Part shown: positions 34,149 to 42,384 of the stretch, in pieces
Layout of the letters: every line of letters starts with the position of its first letter
Position numbering within the stretch: the first letter of the stretch is position 1
Assembly (NCBI GenBank): GCA_002737345.1
Contig: NSIK01000004.1
Coordinates: 62,001-126,000 of the forward strand
Direction: 5' to 3'
DNA from: Nitrospirota bacterium
GTDB taxonomy: Bacteria; Nitrospirota; Nitrospiria; Nitrospirales; Nitrospiraceae
DNA: 64,000 nucleotides
Notes under the pieces: model-generated
Told to the model about the DNA's origin: nothing
Database searches by the model: none
Seen by the model: the letters and a program-made list of their open reading frames with translations, nothing else
Position numbers and translations under genes: made by a program

Positions 34149-35966
34149 CTACGAAGGGGTGGTCGTGAGAACTTTTCTCATGGCCGCGATGGTGCCAACA
34201 TCGAGACCGGATGCCGATAGCTCCTCATCCGTGGCTGCCGCGATGTTGGTCAGGCTGCCATATTCTTTGAGGAGGCGAGTCCTGGTGATCTCGCCGATGC
34301 CGTTTATCTGATCTAGTTGCGAGGCCATGAGCGCTTTGCTTCGCAGCTTGCGATGGAAGGTGATTGCGAATCGATGGGCCTCGTCGCGAATGCGCTGTAC
34401 GAGATGGGTGGCCGGGGAGTTCGCGCGTAGCACGATGGGGTTCTTTCGGCCTGGCAGAAAAATCCGCTCCTCTTTTTCGCCCCGCGCTTTGGCCAATCCG
34501 ATAATGGGCAGGTCTTGCTGCCCAACTTGTTTCAGCCCTTCCATAGCTGCGGCGAGCTGGCCCAATCCTCCGTCGATGAGGATGAGGTCCGGCCGCGCGA
34601 GATTCTCGCTTGCTCCATAGCGGCGCGTGACGACTTCCTGCATGCTGGCAAAATCGTTGGCGCCTGTGACGGTTTTGATAATGAACCGCCGGTAGTCGAC
34701 TTTCTTCATCTGGCCGTCTTCCCAGACAACCATGGAGGCGACGGACTGGTTGCCCATGGTATTCGAAATGTCGAATCCCTCGATACGTTTCGGCACAACG
34801 TCCAGCCTGATGAGCCGCTTTAGTTCTTCGACTGCCTGCCTGCCGACTTCTTCGTCTCGTAGGTGGTTCGCGACGGAGGCTGCGGCATTTTCCTCCGCCA
34901 GGAGAACCAATTGATGTTTCACTCCCCGCTCCGGCGTCACCACGCGGACGGTGTTTCCCCTCTTGCCTGAGAGCCATTCTTCAATCACCTTGGCGTCGTC
35001 CAGATCCGTGGGGATGAGCAGTTCCTTGGGCGGCTGCCCGTCTTTGTTGTAGAATTGCTCGATGGTGGATCGGACCAGCTCCTCGTCGCTGGTGTCGGCT
35101 GACTGGGGCCAGAAGTAATCCTTGCGCCCGATCAATAGACCGCCGCGCACGAAAATGATCTGGAGATCGACCGCCGTGCCTTGCCGCGCGAGGCCGATCA
35201 CGTCCTGATCGGTCGTCGTCGTTTGGGTGATGCGCTGCTTTTCGAGGGTGCGCTCGATGTTGAAGAGACGGTCGCGCAAGCGCGCCGCTTCCTCGAATTC
35301 CTCCCGTTCCGCCGCCTGCTGCATCTGGGCGCGCAAGTTGTCCAGCAATTCATGATCGCGCCCTTCGAGAAACTGGCGGACCTGCGCGACGATGCGGTGG
35401 TAGTCCTCTTTCGATTGGTTGCCGGTGCAGGGAGCCATGCACCGTTTGATTTCGAATTCGATGCAGGCCCGGTCTGCCTTGCCGTCGATCGTGATGGTGC
35501 AGGTGGCCAGCGGAAAAGTTTTTTTGATGACCTTCAACGTCTCCCGCAAGGCGCCGGCCGGCGGGTAGGGACCATAGTAGAGGGCACCGTCTTTTTGTAC
35601 GCGCCGGACGACGGTGAGGCGAGGGAAGTCTTCTTTGATCGGCAGGCGCAGGTAAGGGTACTGCTTGTCGTCTCGCAAGAGGATGTTGAAGCGGGGCCTG
35701 TGCCTCTTGATCAGGTTATTTTCGAGGATGAGGGCTTCGAGCTCTGAGCGGGTGACGATGGTGTCGAGATCCACGATTTTGCCGACCAGGACGATGTTTT
35801 TTGGAGAGTGATCGGTCCCTTTTTGGAAATAGGACCTCACCCGGTTAGATAGGACCAAGGCCTTTCCAACATAGAGGACTTCGCCCTGCCGGTCCTTGAA
35901 GAGATAGACACCAGGCTGGTCCGGCAGGTGGTCGAGTTTGGATTGTAGTTCTTGGGAGGTAGCCAT
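34149..35966 (-). CDS. uvrC: Excinuclease ABC subunit C
   Basis: UvrC makes both incisions around the lesion. The 605-residue product has the GIY-YIG nuclease at the N-terminus (QPGVYLFKDRQGEVLYVGKALVLSNRVRSYF), the UVR helix-hairpin (EREEFEEAARLRDRL), the RNase-H-like endonuclease core (FDISNTMGNQSVASMVVWEDG, LILIDGGLGQL) and a C-terminal helix-hairpin-helix (INGIGEITRTRLLKEYGS). Length and all domains are standard. Its 5' end meets a CTGTCAGC-type repeat at 35963-35996. Confidence 0.95.
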   Translation of the reverse strand: MATSQELQSKLDHLPDQPGVYLFKDRQGEVLYVGKALVLSNRVRSYFQKGTDHSPKNIVLVGKIVDLDTIVTRSELEALILENNLIKRHRPRFNILLRDDKQYPYLRLPIKEDFPRLTVVRRVQKDGALYYGPYPPAGALRETLKVIKKTFPLATCTITIDGKADRACIEFEIKRCMAPCTGNQSKEDYHRIVAQVRQFLEGRDHELLDNLRAQMQQAAEREEFEEAARLRDRLFNIERTLEKQRITQTTTTDQDVIGLARQGTAVDLQIIFVRGGLLIGRKDYFWPQSADTSDEELVRSTIEQFYNKDGQPPKELLIPTDLDDAKVIEEWLSGKRGNTVRVVTPERGVKHQLVLLAEENAAASVANHLRDEEVGRQAVEELKRLIRLDVVPKRIEGFDISNTMGNQSVASMVVWEDGQMKKVDYRRFIIKTVTGANDFASMQEVVTRRYGASENLARPDLILIDGGLGQLAAAMEGLKQVGQQDLPIIGLAKARGEKEERIFLPGRKNPIVLRANSPATHLVQRIRDEAHRFAITFHRKLRSKALMASQLDQINGIGEITRTRLLKEYGSLTNIAAATDEELSASGLDVGTIAAMRKVLTTTPS

Positions 35967-35996
35967 CAGCTGTCAGCCTTCAGCGGTCAGCAAGAG
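35963..35996. repeat. CTGTCAGC-type repeat upstream of uvrC
   Basis: CATCAGCTGTCAGCCTTCAG followed by CGGTCAGCAAGAG belongs to the same word family as 15300-15374 and 33266-33300. It begins at the uvrC start codon. Confidence 0.55.
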
Positions 35997-36075
35997 AAGA
36001 ATGCCTTCATGCGTCATTCTACGGTCCGAGGCGCTCCGGGGCAACTTGGCTGATCGCTGAGAGCGGACGGCTTGT

Positions 36076-36945
36076 TTAGCGTAGCCCGCGCACGAACGAG
36101 GGGCTGAGACTTCCGCGTGCAACTTCCGCGACCGGCCCCTTCATCGTGAGGTTGAAGTCTTCGGTGACCTGGATATTGAGCTGGCCTCCCGGCATTTTCA
36201 CCGTGACGGGGCTCGTGACCAGTCCGAGTTTCACGGCCGCGCTTGCTGCGGCACAGGAGGAGGAACCAGAGGCCTGGGTTTCACCGGCCCCGCGCTCCCA
36301 GATCAGGATGAAGAGTTCCTTCGGGCCGGTCGGCACGGCGAGCTGCACGTTCGTGCGTTTCGGGAAGAGGGCATGGTTCTCCAGGGCAGGTCCCAACTTG
36401 AGGAGATCCTCTCGCGACCAGGACTGGCCTGCCGATTTGAATACGACGCAATGAGGATTACCGACGCTGACTCCGGTGAAAGTAAGAGGCTGGCCGGCCG
36501 CCTCAATGGGCTGTGTGATCAGTTCGTTCACCGCGAGGCTGCAGGGGAGCGATGCAGGCTGGAATGACGCTCGGCCCATTTCAACTGTGACGGAACTCGC
36601 ATCCCCATGCCGGTCAAGATGGAGCTCGATCGTCACCAGTCCGCCTTTGGTCTCGACGGTAAAGTATTTTTTCTTCGTTTTGCCGATGGCGTGGAGATAG
36701 CGGGCGAAGATGCGCAGGCCGTTGCCGGACTTTTCCGCTTCGCTGCCGTCAGGATTGTAGATCCTCAGACCGAAATCCGCTTTTTTCGTCGGCACCAGCG
36801 CTAGGATTCCATCGCTGCCCAATCCCCAGTTCCGATCGCAGATGGCTTTGATCCGCGATGGGCTCAGGGAAAACGACAGTTCCTGGGGGTTCATGACAAT
36901 GTAGTCATTGCCCAGCCCATGTCCGCGAAAAAATCCGTTCTTCAT
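36076..36945 (-). CDS. DapF-fold protein with both catalytic cysteines replaced by serine
   Basis: The 289-residue product is plainly related to diaminopimelate epimerase: GHGLGNDYIVMN, NPDGSEAEKSGNGLRIFARY, VGNPHCVVF, and RGAGETQASGSSSCAAASAAV. True DapF uses two cysteines in a proton relay (CGNG at 73 and ACGSG at about 217-226). Here residue 73 is Ser (codon TCC, 36727-36729) and residue 226 is Ser (TCT, 36268-36270); each is one base from Cys. The rest of the fold is intact, with no frameshift, so the protein is conserved but probably not a normal epimerase. Meso-DAP may be made through DapL or another dapF elsewhere. The ATG at 36945 gives the standard N-terminus. Confidence 0.85.
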   Translation of the reverse strand: MKNGFFRGHGLGNDYIVMNPQELSFSLSPSRIKAICDRNWGLGSDGILALVPTKKADFGLRIYNPDGSEAEKSGNGLRIFARYLHAIGKTKKKYFTVETKGGLVTIELHLDRHGDASSVTVEMGRASFQPASLPCSLAVNELITQPIEAAGQPLTFTGVSVGNPHCVVFKSAGQSWSREDLLKLGPALENHALFPKRTNVQLAVPTGPKELFILIWERGAGETQASGSSSCAAASAAVKLGLVTSPVTVKMPGGQLNIQVTEDFNLTMKGPVAEVARGSLSPSFVRGLR

Positions 36946-36968
36946 GTCTGGCTCCTTTGAAGGGGAAT

Positions 36969-37088
36969 CGTCAACCGCCATTCGTCATGCTCAAACGGGA
37001 GTGAAGGTACTTGGGAAAACAGGGTCCCGTCAACAGGGAGGAGCGCACTCCCGTGGGCTTCCCCACGTATGACGGATGACAATTGACG
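36969..37088. repeat. Large intergenic palindrome upstream of the DapF-like gene
   Basis: An outer pair runs from CGTCAACCGCCATTCGTCATG (36969-36989) to CGTATGACGGATGACAATTG (37066-37085), imperfectly complementary. An inner pair ACGGGAGTG (36995-37003) and CACTCCCGT (37046-37054) is perfect. The whole 120-bp unit would fold into a long hairpin. It fills the gap between two genes on the minus strand and has no coding character. Confidence 0.65.
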
Positions 37089-37099
37089 GGCTCTTGGGG

Positions 37100-37498
37100 C
37101 TATACAATTTTTACACCGGGTGGCCGTTCGATCAGTTCGACTTCATATCCGTCCGGCGCGTTGATGAAAATAAATTTATTGCCGGATGAGGTTGAAGTCG
37201 GCCCATCCGTGATTCTAATTCCTTGCCTTGTGAGAGCTGCGATGGTCTCGTCCAGGCTCTCGACTTGAAAGGCCAGGTGAACCAGGTCCTCCTGGACTTT
37301 CACTGGTCCGCTTGGCGGAAAGCTGCAGAGCTCGATCAGCTCCTCGCTATGGGGCACCTTGAGAAACGCCAGATGAGAGCCGCGTGGCGAGACCTTCCGC
37401 TCCACCACCTCCAGCCCGAGGACGTCTCGGTAGAAGGCGACGGTCTCGTCCATGTCGCTGACCCTCATACGGGTATGGAGAAGCTTTGTCACTCGCAT
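37100..37498 (-). CDS. VOC/glyoxalase I family protein
   Basis: The 132-residue single-domain protein has the glyoxalase I-type metal ligands: His in LLHTRMRVSDMD, Glu in EELIELCSF, His in VHLAFQVES and Glu in GYEVELIERP. That is the arrangement of lactoylglutathione lyase and related dioxygenase-fold enzymes, so methylglyoxal detoxification is plausible, as are related VOC reactions. I use ATG 37498; the open frame upstream (LFYFFIFLW) comes from an AT-rich repeat. The gene overlaps the end of the GNAT frame by 10 nt. Confidence 0.8.
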   Translation of the reverse strand: MRVTKLLHTRMRVSDMDETVAFYRDVLGLEVVERKVSPRGSHLAFLKVPHSEELIELCSFPPSGPVKVQEDLVHLAFQVESLDETIAALTRQGIRITDGPTSTSSGNKFIFINAPDGYEVELIERPPGVKIV

Positions 37499-38052
37499 GA
37501 GCTCGTTCCAAAGAAAAATAAAAAAGTAAAAAAGCAAAAATTGGATAAGGGGAATCCCACATTTTTTACTTTTAGATTTTTATTTGTTCTCGCCGGTTTG
37601 CTGGTTTTGCGTAGGAGGATTTCGGCGCTGTCCTGGATCAGCAGATTCGGGATGGGACCGATTTCCTGATAGCCCTGTTTTTCATAGAAGTGCCGGCCTT
37701 GCTCGTTGAAGTCCGAGACGCAGGCGAACAGATTCTGTGCCCTTGCGAAGACCAGCGTTTCGATGTGGGCCAGCAACTGTCTCCCGAGTCCCTTGCCTCT
37801 GGCCCAGTCCGCCACCCCAAGCAGTTCTAAATAATCGCCGAGCAAAAACTTCTGACGAACAACCGCGATGCCGGCCACTATGCCGTTTTCTTCTACGACG
37901 TAACTATCGCGCCCCTGGGGGAGCGGGAGGAAATAGCTGTTCCAGTCTTTGGCTTGATAGCCCAGCCGTTTCCACGGGTCCGAGCCAGCGAGTAGTTCTA
38001 TCACGGCGACTCGATCCTGTTCCGTCATCAGGCGAACGAGTGGATCGGTCAT
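37489..38052 (-). CDS. GNAT-family N-acetyltransferase with repeat-derived C-terminus
   Basis: The GNAT core is clear: RLMTEQDRVAVIELLAG, VVEENGIVAGIAVV, the acetyl-CoA loop GVADWARGKGLGRQLLAHIE (Q/RxxGxG/A type), and NEQGRHFYEKQGYQEIG. The family domain ends near residue 150 (EILLRKTSKPAR). The final 35 residues, Phe-rich and hydrophobic (NFCFFTFLFFFG), come from an AT-rich intergenic repeat that the frame has run into, so the original stop was probably lost when the repeat inserted. Acceptor substrate is unknown. The start overlaps the stop of the deacetylase gene. Confidence 0.8.
   Translation of the reverse strand: MTDPLVRLMTEQDRVAVIELLAGSDPWKRLGYQAKDWNSYFLPLPQGRDSYVVEENGIVAGIAVVRQKFLLGDYLELLGVADWARGKGLGRQLLAHIETLVFARAQNLFACVSDFNEQGRHFYEKQGYQEIGPIPNLLIQDSAEILLRKTSKPARTNKNLKVKNVGFPLSNFCFFTFLFFFGTSSCE
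37510..37590. repeat. AT-rich intergenic repeat (AAAAGTAAAAA family)
   Basis: AAAAAAGTAAAAAAGCAAAAA on one side and TTTTTTACTTTTAGATTTTT on the other form an imperfect palindrome with a GGGGAATCCC centre. A closely related unit lies at 51487-51576, with matching words such as AAAAGTAAAAAGGCAAAA and a CCCC centre. It encodes the C-terminal tail of the GNAT protein. Confidence 0.65.
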
Positions 38053-38765
38053 GGCGCCACCTTCCCCTTACAGGTTAGAAGATCGCTGATAGTCATGGGC
38101 GTGAGATTGCGTTCTAGCAAGAGCTGTTCATGGAGATCTTGCACGACTTCGCGGGTATGTTTGCCCTTGCCGTTGGCATGCATCACGATGACGCTGCCCT
38201 TGCGGACGGACCGCTTTAGCCGGTCCTCGATCTGGCTTGCGGTAATCGTCAGGTCTGGATCGCCTGACACCACATTCCAGAGAATGAATTGGAGACCGAG
38301 GGTGCGGACCACGTTGACCGTCTCGTCGTTGAACTCTCCATAGGGAGGGCGGAACAGGATCGCCTTGTAGCTGTATTTGGTCTTGAGGAGACGGACCGGG
38401 CCGAGGATTTCTTGTTTTTGCTCTTCCGATGAATGGAGCGGCAGATGGGTATGGACTTCCCCATGGGTGCCGACTTCAAAGAAGGGAACTTGGAGGAGGG
38501 CTTGGACTTGCTGCTCGTGTCGTGCCATCCATTTTCCCGACATGAAAAATGTCGCAGGGATTTTCTGTTCGATCAAATAGTCGATCAAGGCCTGATCGTA
38601 GCCTGTGCCTTTCCGCACCGGGCAGAGGTCGAAGGTTAGCGCCACTCCCGGACAGGAAGGTGAGCCTGACTTGATCACCTGGGCTTGCGTGAGAGGCGGC
38701 AGCGCCATGGCAAGGAGGACCGCGAGGGTCAGGCGAAGAATCCATGACGAGCAGCGCAGGCGCAT
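38049..38765 (-). CDS. Secreted polysaccharide deacetylase-like protein with altered NodB motif
   Basis: The 238-residue product has a signal peptide (LRLTLAVLLAMALPPLTQAQ) and a NodB fold. Motif 1 is ALTFDLCP: the first Asp (46) is kept but the second, normally a metal ligand (TFDDG), is Leu. Motif 2 has GTHGEVHTHL with HxxxH kept, and motif 3 is FRPPYGEFND. The end SVIVMHANGKGKHT matches the LHD region. The TFDLCP variant may bind metal differently or act on another amide. ATG at 38765 is chosen because it begins the signal peptide; the longer frame upstream is antisense to a pseudogene. Its stop overlaps the GNAT start. Confidence 0.75.
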   Translation of the reverse strand: MRLRCSSWILRLTLAVLLAMALPPLTQAQVIKSGSPSCPGVALTFDLCPVRKGTGYDQALIDYLIEQKIPATFFMSGKWMARHEQQVQALLQVPFFEVGTHGEVHTHLPLHSSEEQKQEILGPVRLLKTKYSYKAILFRPPYGEFNDETVNVVRTLGLQFILWNVVSGDPDLTITASQIEDRLKRSVRKGSVIVMHANGKGKHTREVVQDLHEQLLLERNLTPMTISDLLTCKGKVAP

Positions 38766-38837
38766 ACACAAGAGTATACCCGATCTCATCTGTGAAGTTG
38801 AGTTGATGCTCGAAATCCTCACTACTACGGTGGAACC

Positions 38838-39237
38838 ATGTTTGTGTCCAATTGGGAAATTGGTCGTGTGCTCGGCATCTCGATTCATGTCCATGCTTCC
38901 TGGTTCGTGGTATTTTTTTGCGACTTGGTGGCTGGCCACAGGATATTTGTCTGAGACCCTACTGGGTCTATCCGAGCCACGCGCTTGGGGCATGGGCGGA
39001 ATTTCCTCCCTCTTCCTGTTCCTGTCCGTTCTCCTACATCAGCTGGGACATTCCTATGTGGCGCTGCATTATCGAATTCCGATCAGCTAGATTGCCCTGT
39101 TTATTTTCGGTGGCATGGCGCATATGGGGAAGGAGCCCCCCAGTCCGAGGGCTGAATTTTTAATCGCGCTGGCAGGACCGCTCGTGAGTTTATTTCTGGG
39201 GGTCGGTTGTCTTGGCGGCGCCATGGCGGTGAAATGA
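38838..39237 (+). pseudogene. Inactivated site-2 protease (peptidase M50) gene
   Basis: The start FVSNWEIGRVLGISIHVHASW is typical of M50/S2P family proteins with CBS domains. A run of seven T near 38919 shifts the frame, after which the sequence continues as TWWLATGYLSETLLGLSEPRAW. The zinc motif HEXGH is HQLGH here (39037-39051), so the catalytic Glu is lost. An in-frame TAG lies at 39088-39090, and the family sequence resumes (LFIFGGMAHMGKEPPSPRAEFLIALAGPL) until TGA at 39235-39237. The rest of the protein, including the second metal ligand region and CBS domains, is absent. Three independent defects make this a pseudogene rather than a sequencing error. Confidence 0.8.
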
Positions 39238-39343
39238 TGGAGAAGGCTTAGGAGGAAGCGCAAAGCTTGCATAGGTGCGATCCGAACTTGTGCCAGGGCA
39301 GCACGAGTCGTCCGATCCTGCATCTGCTCAGTCGGAAGAAAGA

Positions 39344-40819
39344 CTATTTGAGTGTCAGGACCGATTGAAGGGCGAAGCTGACGAGAGGGTCTGGGAAGAG
39401 ACCGAACAGAATGACGCCGGCAACGGCGAAGGCCAGCACGAAGGAGAGGGCCGGCGACGTTACGAGTCGCGGCGCGACAGACGAGGGATCAGGCTCCCGC
39501 ATGTACATGACCATCACGACCCGCATGTAGTAGTAGGCCGACACGGCGGCAAAGATCAGAGCGATGGCGGCGAGCCAGGCTAAGCCGGATTCGACGGCCG
39601 CCATGAAGACGTAGAATTTTCCGATGAAGCCGGCGGTCGGCGGAATGCCCGCGAGCGAGGCCATAAAAAGCAGCATGAGAAACGCCGCGAGAGGCTGGCG
39701 TTTCGCGAGTCCCGTAAAATCTTCGATCTCTTCTCCCTCGATCCCGCCTTTCCTCAGCATCCCGATGACCGCGAAGGCGCCGAGCGTCATAAACGCATAG
39801 AGCGCCAGGTAGATCATGACGCTGGCGAGGCCTGGCGTGCCACCGGTCGCACGGCCTGCCGCGACAAAGCCGATCAAGGCGTAGCCTGCATGGGCAATGC
39901 TGGAGTAGGCCAGCATTCGTTTGATATTTGTTTGCACGATCGCGACGAGATTGCCGAACACCAGGGTGGCCAGGGCGATGAGCAGGAACAGAAGCGACCA
40001 ATCGGCCTTAAGGCCGCCGAGTCCTTCGACGAAGACCCGCATGAAGGCGGCAAAGCTGGCGGCTTTTGCCGCCACTGCCATGAAGGCTGTGACAGAGGTG
40101 GGGGCCCCCTCATAGACGTCCGGCGTCCACATGTGGAAGGGCACGGCGGCGAGCTTAAAGCTGAAGCCGACTGCCACGAGAATGACCGCGATCAGTAAGA
40201 GCGGATCGTTCGCTCCATGCGAACCAATGGTGGCCGCGATCGACGCCAGCTTGGTGCTGCCAGCCATGCCGTAGAGCAGCGAGATGCCGTAGAGTAGAAT
40301 TCCCGAAGAGAAGGCACCGAGGACAAAGTATTTGGCCGCGGCTTCCCGTGAACAGGGGTTCGACCGGTTCAGTCCTGTCATCACATAGAGCGAGAGGGAC
40401 ATGAGTTCGGTGCCGAGGTAAATCGTGAGCAGGTCGGCGCCTGAGACCATGACCATCATCCCGGAGAGGGACAGGAGGATGAAAGCATAGTATTCGCCCA
40501 GGTGGATGCGTTCCGCCTTCAGATAGGGCAGCGAGAGCATAATGGTCAGGCCGGTCACGCCATAGAGGAGTACTTTCCAGAATCTGGCATAGGCATCGAC
40601 TACCACCAGATCGCTGAAGGCGGAGACCCGGATATTGAGCACGCCGATCTGTCCCATCGTCAGGCCAAGACAGAGGGCGAGGGACCCCAGGCTCAGCCAG
40701 GCCAGAAGATCCCGTCGCGAGGCCGGCGTGATCGGGTCCAGCGCGATGACAAGACAGGCCGTCACGACGATGATGAGTTCCGGAAGCAGAGCTAAGAGGT
40801 CGGTGCCGTACAGACTCAT
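39344..40819 (-). CDS. nuoN: NADH-quinone oxidoreductase subunit N
   Basis: NuoN is one of the three antiporter-like proton-pumping membrane subunits of complex I. The 491-residue protein has about 14 membrane segments, including LGTELMSLSLYVMTGLNR, FKLAAVPFHMWTPDVYEGAPTSVTAFM and IKRMLAYSSIAHAGYALIG, with the conserved Glu and Lys residues of this class. The ATG at 40819 is used since it overlaps the nuoM stop (ATGA); a longer frame to 40993 is antisense-like and rejected. It is the last gene of the nuo operon. Confidence 0.95.
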   Translation of the reverse strand: MSLYGTDLLALLPELIIVVTACLVIALDPITPASRRDLLAWLSLGSLALCLGLTMGQIGVLNIRVSAFSDLVVVDAYARFWKVLLYGVTGLTIMLSLPYLKAERIHLGEYYAFILLSLSGMMVMVSGADLLTIYLGTELMSLSLYVMTGLNRSNPCSREAAAKYFVLGAFSSGILLYGISLLYGMAGSTKLASIAATIGSHGANDPLLLIAVILVAVGFSFKLAAVPFHMWTPDVYEGAPTSVTAFMAVAAKAASFAAFMRVFVEGLGGLKADWSLLFLLIALATLVFGNLVAIVQTNIKRMLAYSSIAHAGYALIGFVAAGRATGGTPGLASVMIYLALYAFMTLGAFAVIGMLRKGGIEGEEIEDFTGLAKRQPLAAFLMLLFMASLAGIPPTAGFIGKFYVFMAAVESGLAWLAAIALIFAAVSAYYYMRVVMVMYMREPDPSSVAPRLVTSPALSFVLAFAVAGVILFGLFPDPLVSFALQSVLTLK

Positions 40820-42378
40820 CGCGAAATTTCCTCGGTCTTCAGTGGCTCGGTACTGCCAGCCAGCAATGGCGCTGCTTCTCTGGCAGATGGCTGGGCCGTC
40901 GGTGCGACCTTCGTGCGGGCCATGGAGGCGATGACGTTGTTCACACTCTGGTGCATTTTGCTCACGAGCGGATTGGGGAAGAGCCCGATCCAAAACACTA
41001 ATAGAGCCAGCGGTGCGAGGGTGGCGAGTTCCCGTTTATTGAGGTCCTTGAGTTTCGAGAGCTGGTGCGGGAGCGGGACCCCGAAGACCACTCGCTGAAC
41101 CATCCAAAGAATATAGACGGCGGCCAGGATGATGCCCAGGGAGGCAAAGGCGGTGGCGACTTTGCTCCAGAGAAATGTGCCGATGAGTACGAGGAATTCG
41201 CCGACGAAACTATTGGTGCCTGGGAGTCCGAGCGAGGACAAGGCGAAAATCATGAGCAGGGTGGCATATTGCGGCATCGGCGAGGCCAGCCCGACATTGT
41301 CGGCGATCAACCGGCTATGAGTCCGCTCATAGATCATGCCGACGCAGAGGAACAGGGCGCCGGTCGTAATGCCATGGTTGACCATTTGAAGAACCGCTCC
41401 CTCGATACCCTGTTGATTCAGGACAAAGATCCCGAGGGTCACGAACCCCATGTGGCTTACGCTCGAATAGGCGATCAGTTTCTTGAGATCGACCTGGGCT
41501 AGCGCCATATAGGCGCCGTAGATGATGGCGACGATGGAGAGGCCGACCATCATGGGCGTGAAGGCATGGCTGGCGTCCGGCAGCATCGGCAAGCTGAATC
41601 GCAGAAAGCCATAGGTGCCCATCTTCAAGAGAATGCTGGCGAGGATGACGCTGCCGGCGGTCGGAGCCTCCACGTGGGCGTCCGGGAGCCAGGTATGAAA
41701 GGGAAACATGGGGATCTTTACGGCGAAGGCGGCGAAGAAGGCCAGGAAGAGCCACATTTGCAGCGATGCCGGGTAGGTGCCCTGGCTCAAGGCGAGGATG
41801 TCGAACGTGTGGCCCCCGTAAAAGTAGAGGGCGAAGATGGCGACGAGTAACAGCACGCTCCCGGCGAGGGTATAGAGAAAGAACTTGATCGCCGCATACA
41901 ACCGATTTGGTCCTCCCCAGACGCCGATGAGGAGGTACATCGGAATCAACATGGCTTCCCAGAACACATAGAACAAGACGAAGTCTAAGGCCACGAACAC
42001 CCCGATCATGGCGGTCTCCATGATCAGCAGCATGGCCATGAAGCTCTGGACTCTCGTGGTGATCGAGGTCCAGGAGGCCAGGACGCAGAGGGGCATGATC
42101 CCGGCGGTCATCAAGACGAGCGGGAGGCTGATTCCGTCGAGGCCCAGACTGTAATAAATTGGCGGGGCCGTGATCCAGGCGACATGTTCGGTGAATTGCA
42201 TCTGGCTGGTTTGCGGATCGAAGAGCCACCAGAGGGGGAGCGCAACGAAGAGGTCCGCCAGGGTCGCGGCCAGCGCAATCCAGCGAGCAGTCGATTCCGT
42301 CACGAAATACATCGCGGCAGCTCCCGCAAGGGGAATCAGGAGGAACAATGTGAGCCAGGGAATTCCACCGCTATGCAT
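40816..42378 (-). CDS. nuoM: NADH-quinone oxidoreductase subunit M
   Basis: This is the second antiporter-like pump subunit. The 520-residue protein shows FYVFWEAMLIPMYLLIGVWGG (conserved Glu), VKIPMFPFHTWLPDAHVEAPTAGSVILASILLKMGTYG and LKKLIAYSSVSHMGFVTLG. These segments place the proton-channel Lys and Glu where expected. The C-terminal 40 residues are soluble and variable. The start lies 6 bp after nuoL; the end overlaps nuoN. Confidence 0.95.
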   Translation of the reverse strand: MHSGGIPWLTLFLLIPLAGAAAMYFVTESTARWIALAATLADLFVALPLWWLFDPQTSQMQFTEHVAWITAPPIYYSLGLDGISLPLVLMTAGIMPLCVLASWTSITTRVQSFMAMLLIMETAMIGVFVALDFVLFYVFWEAMLIPMYLLIGVWGGPNRLYAAIKFFLYTLAGSVLLLVAIFALYFYGGHTFDILALSQGTYPASLQMWLFLAFFAAFAVKIPMFPFHTWLPDAHVEAPTAGSVILASILLKMGTYGFLRFSLPMLPDASHAFTPMMVGLSIVAIIYGAYMALAQVDLKKLIAYSSVSHMGFVTLGIFVLNQQGIEGAVLQMVNHGITTGALFLCVGMIYERTHSRLIADNVGLASPMPQYATLLMIFALSSLGLPGTNSFVGEFLVLIGTFLWSKVATAFASLGIILAAVYILWMVQRVVFGVPLPHQLSKLKDLNKRELATLAPLALLVFWIGLFPNPLVSKMHQSVNNVIASMARTKVAPTAQPSAREAAPLLAGSTEPLKTEEISR

Positions 42379-42384
42379 AGATCC

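Noticed and set aside
40820-40993. Longer nuoN start giving 58 extra residues
   Set aside because: The extension runs antiparallel to no conserved region, lacks family similarity, and overlaps the end of nuoM; the ATG at 40819 is coupled to the nuoM stop.
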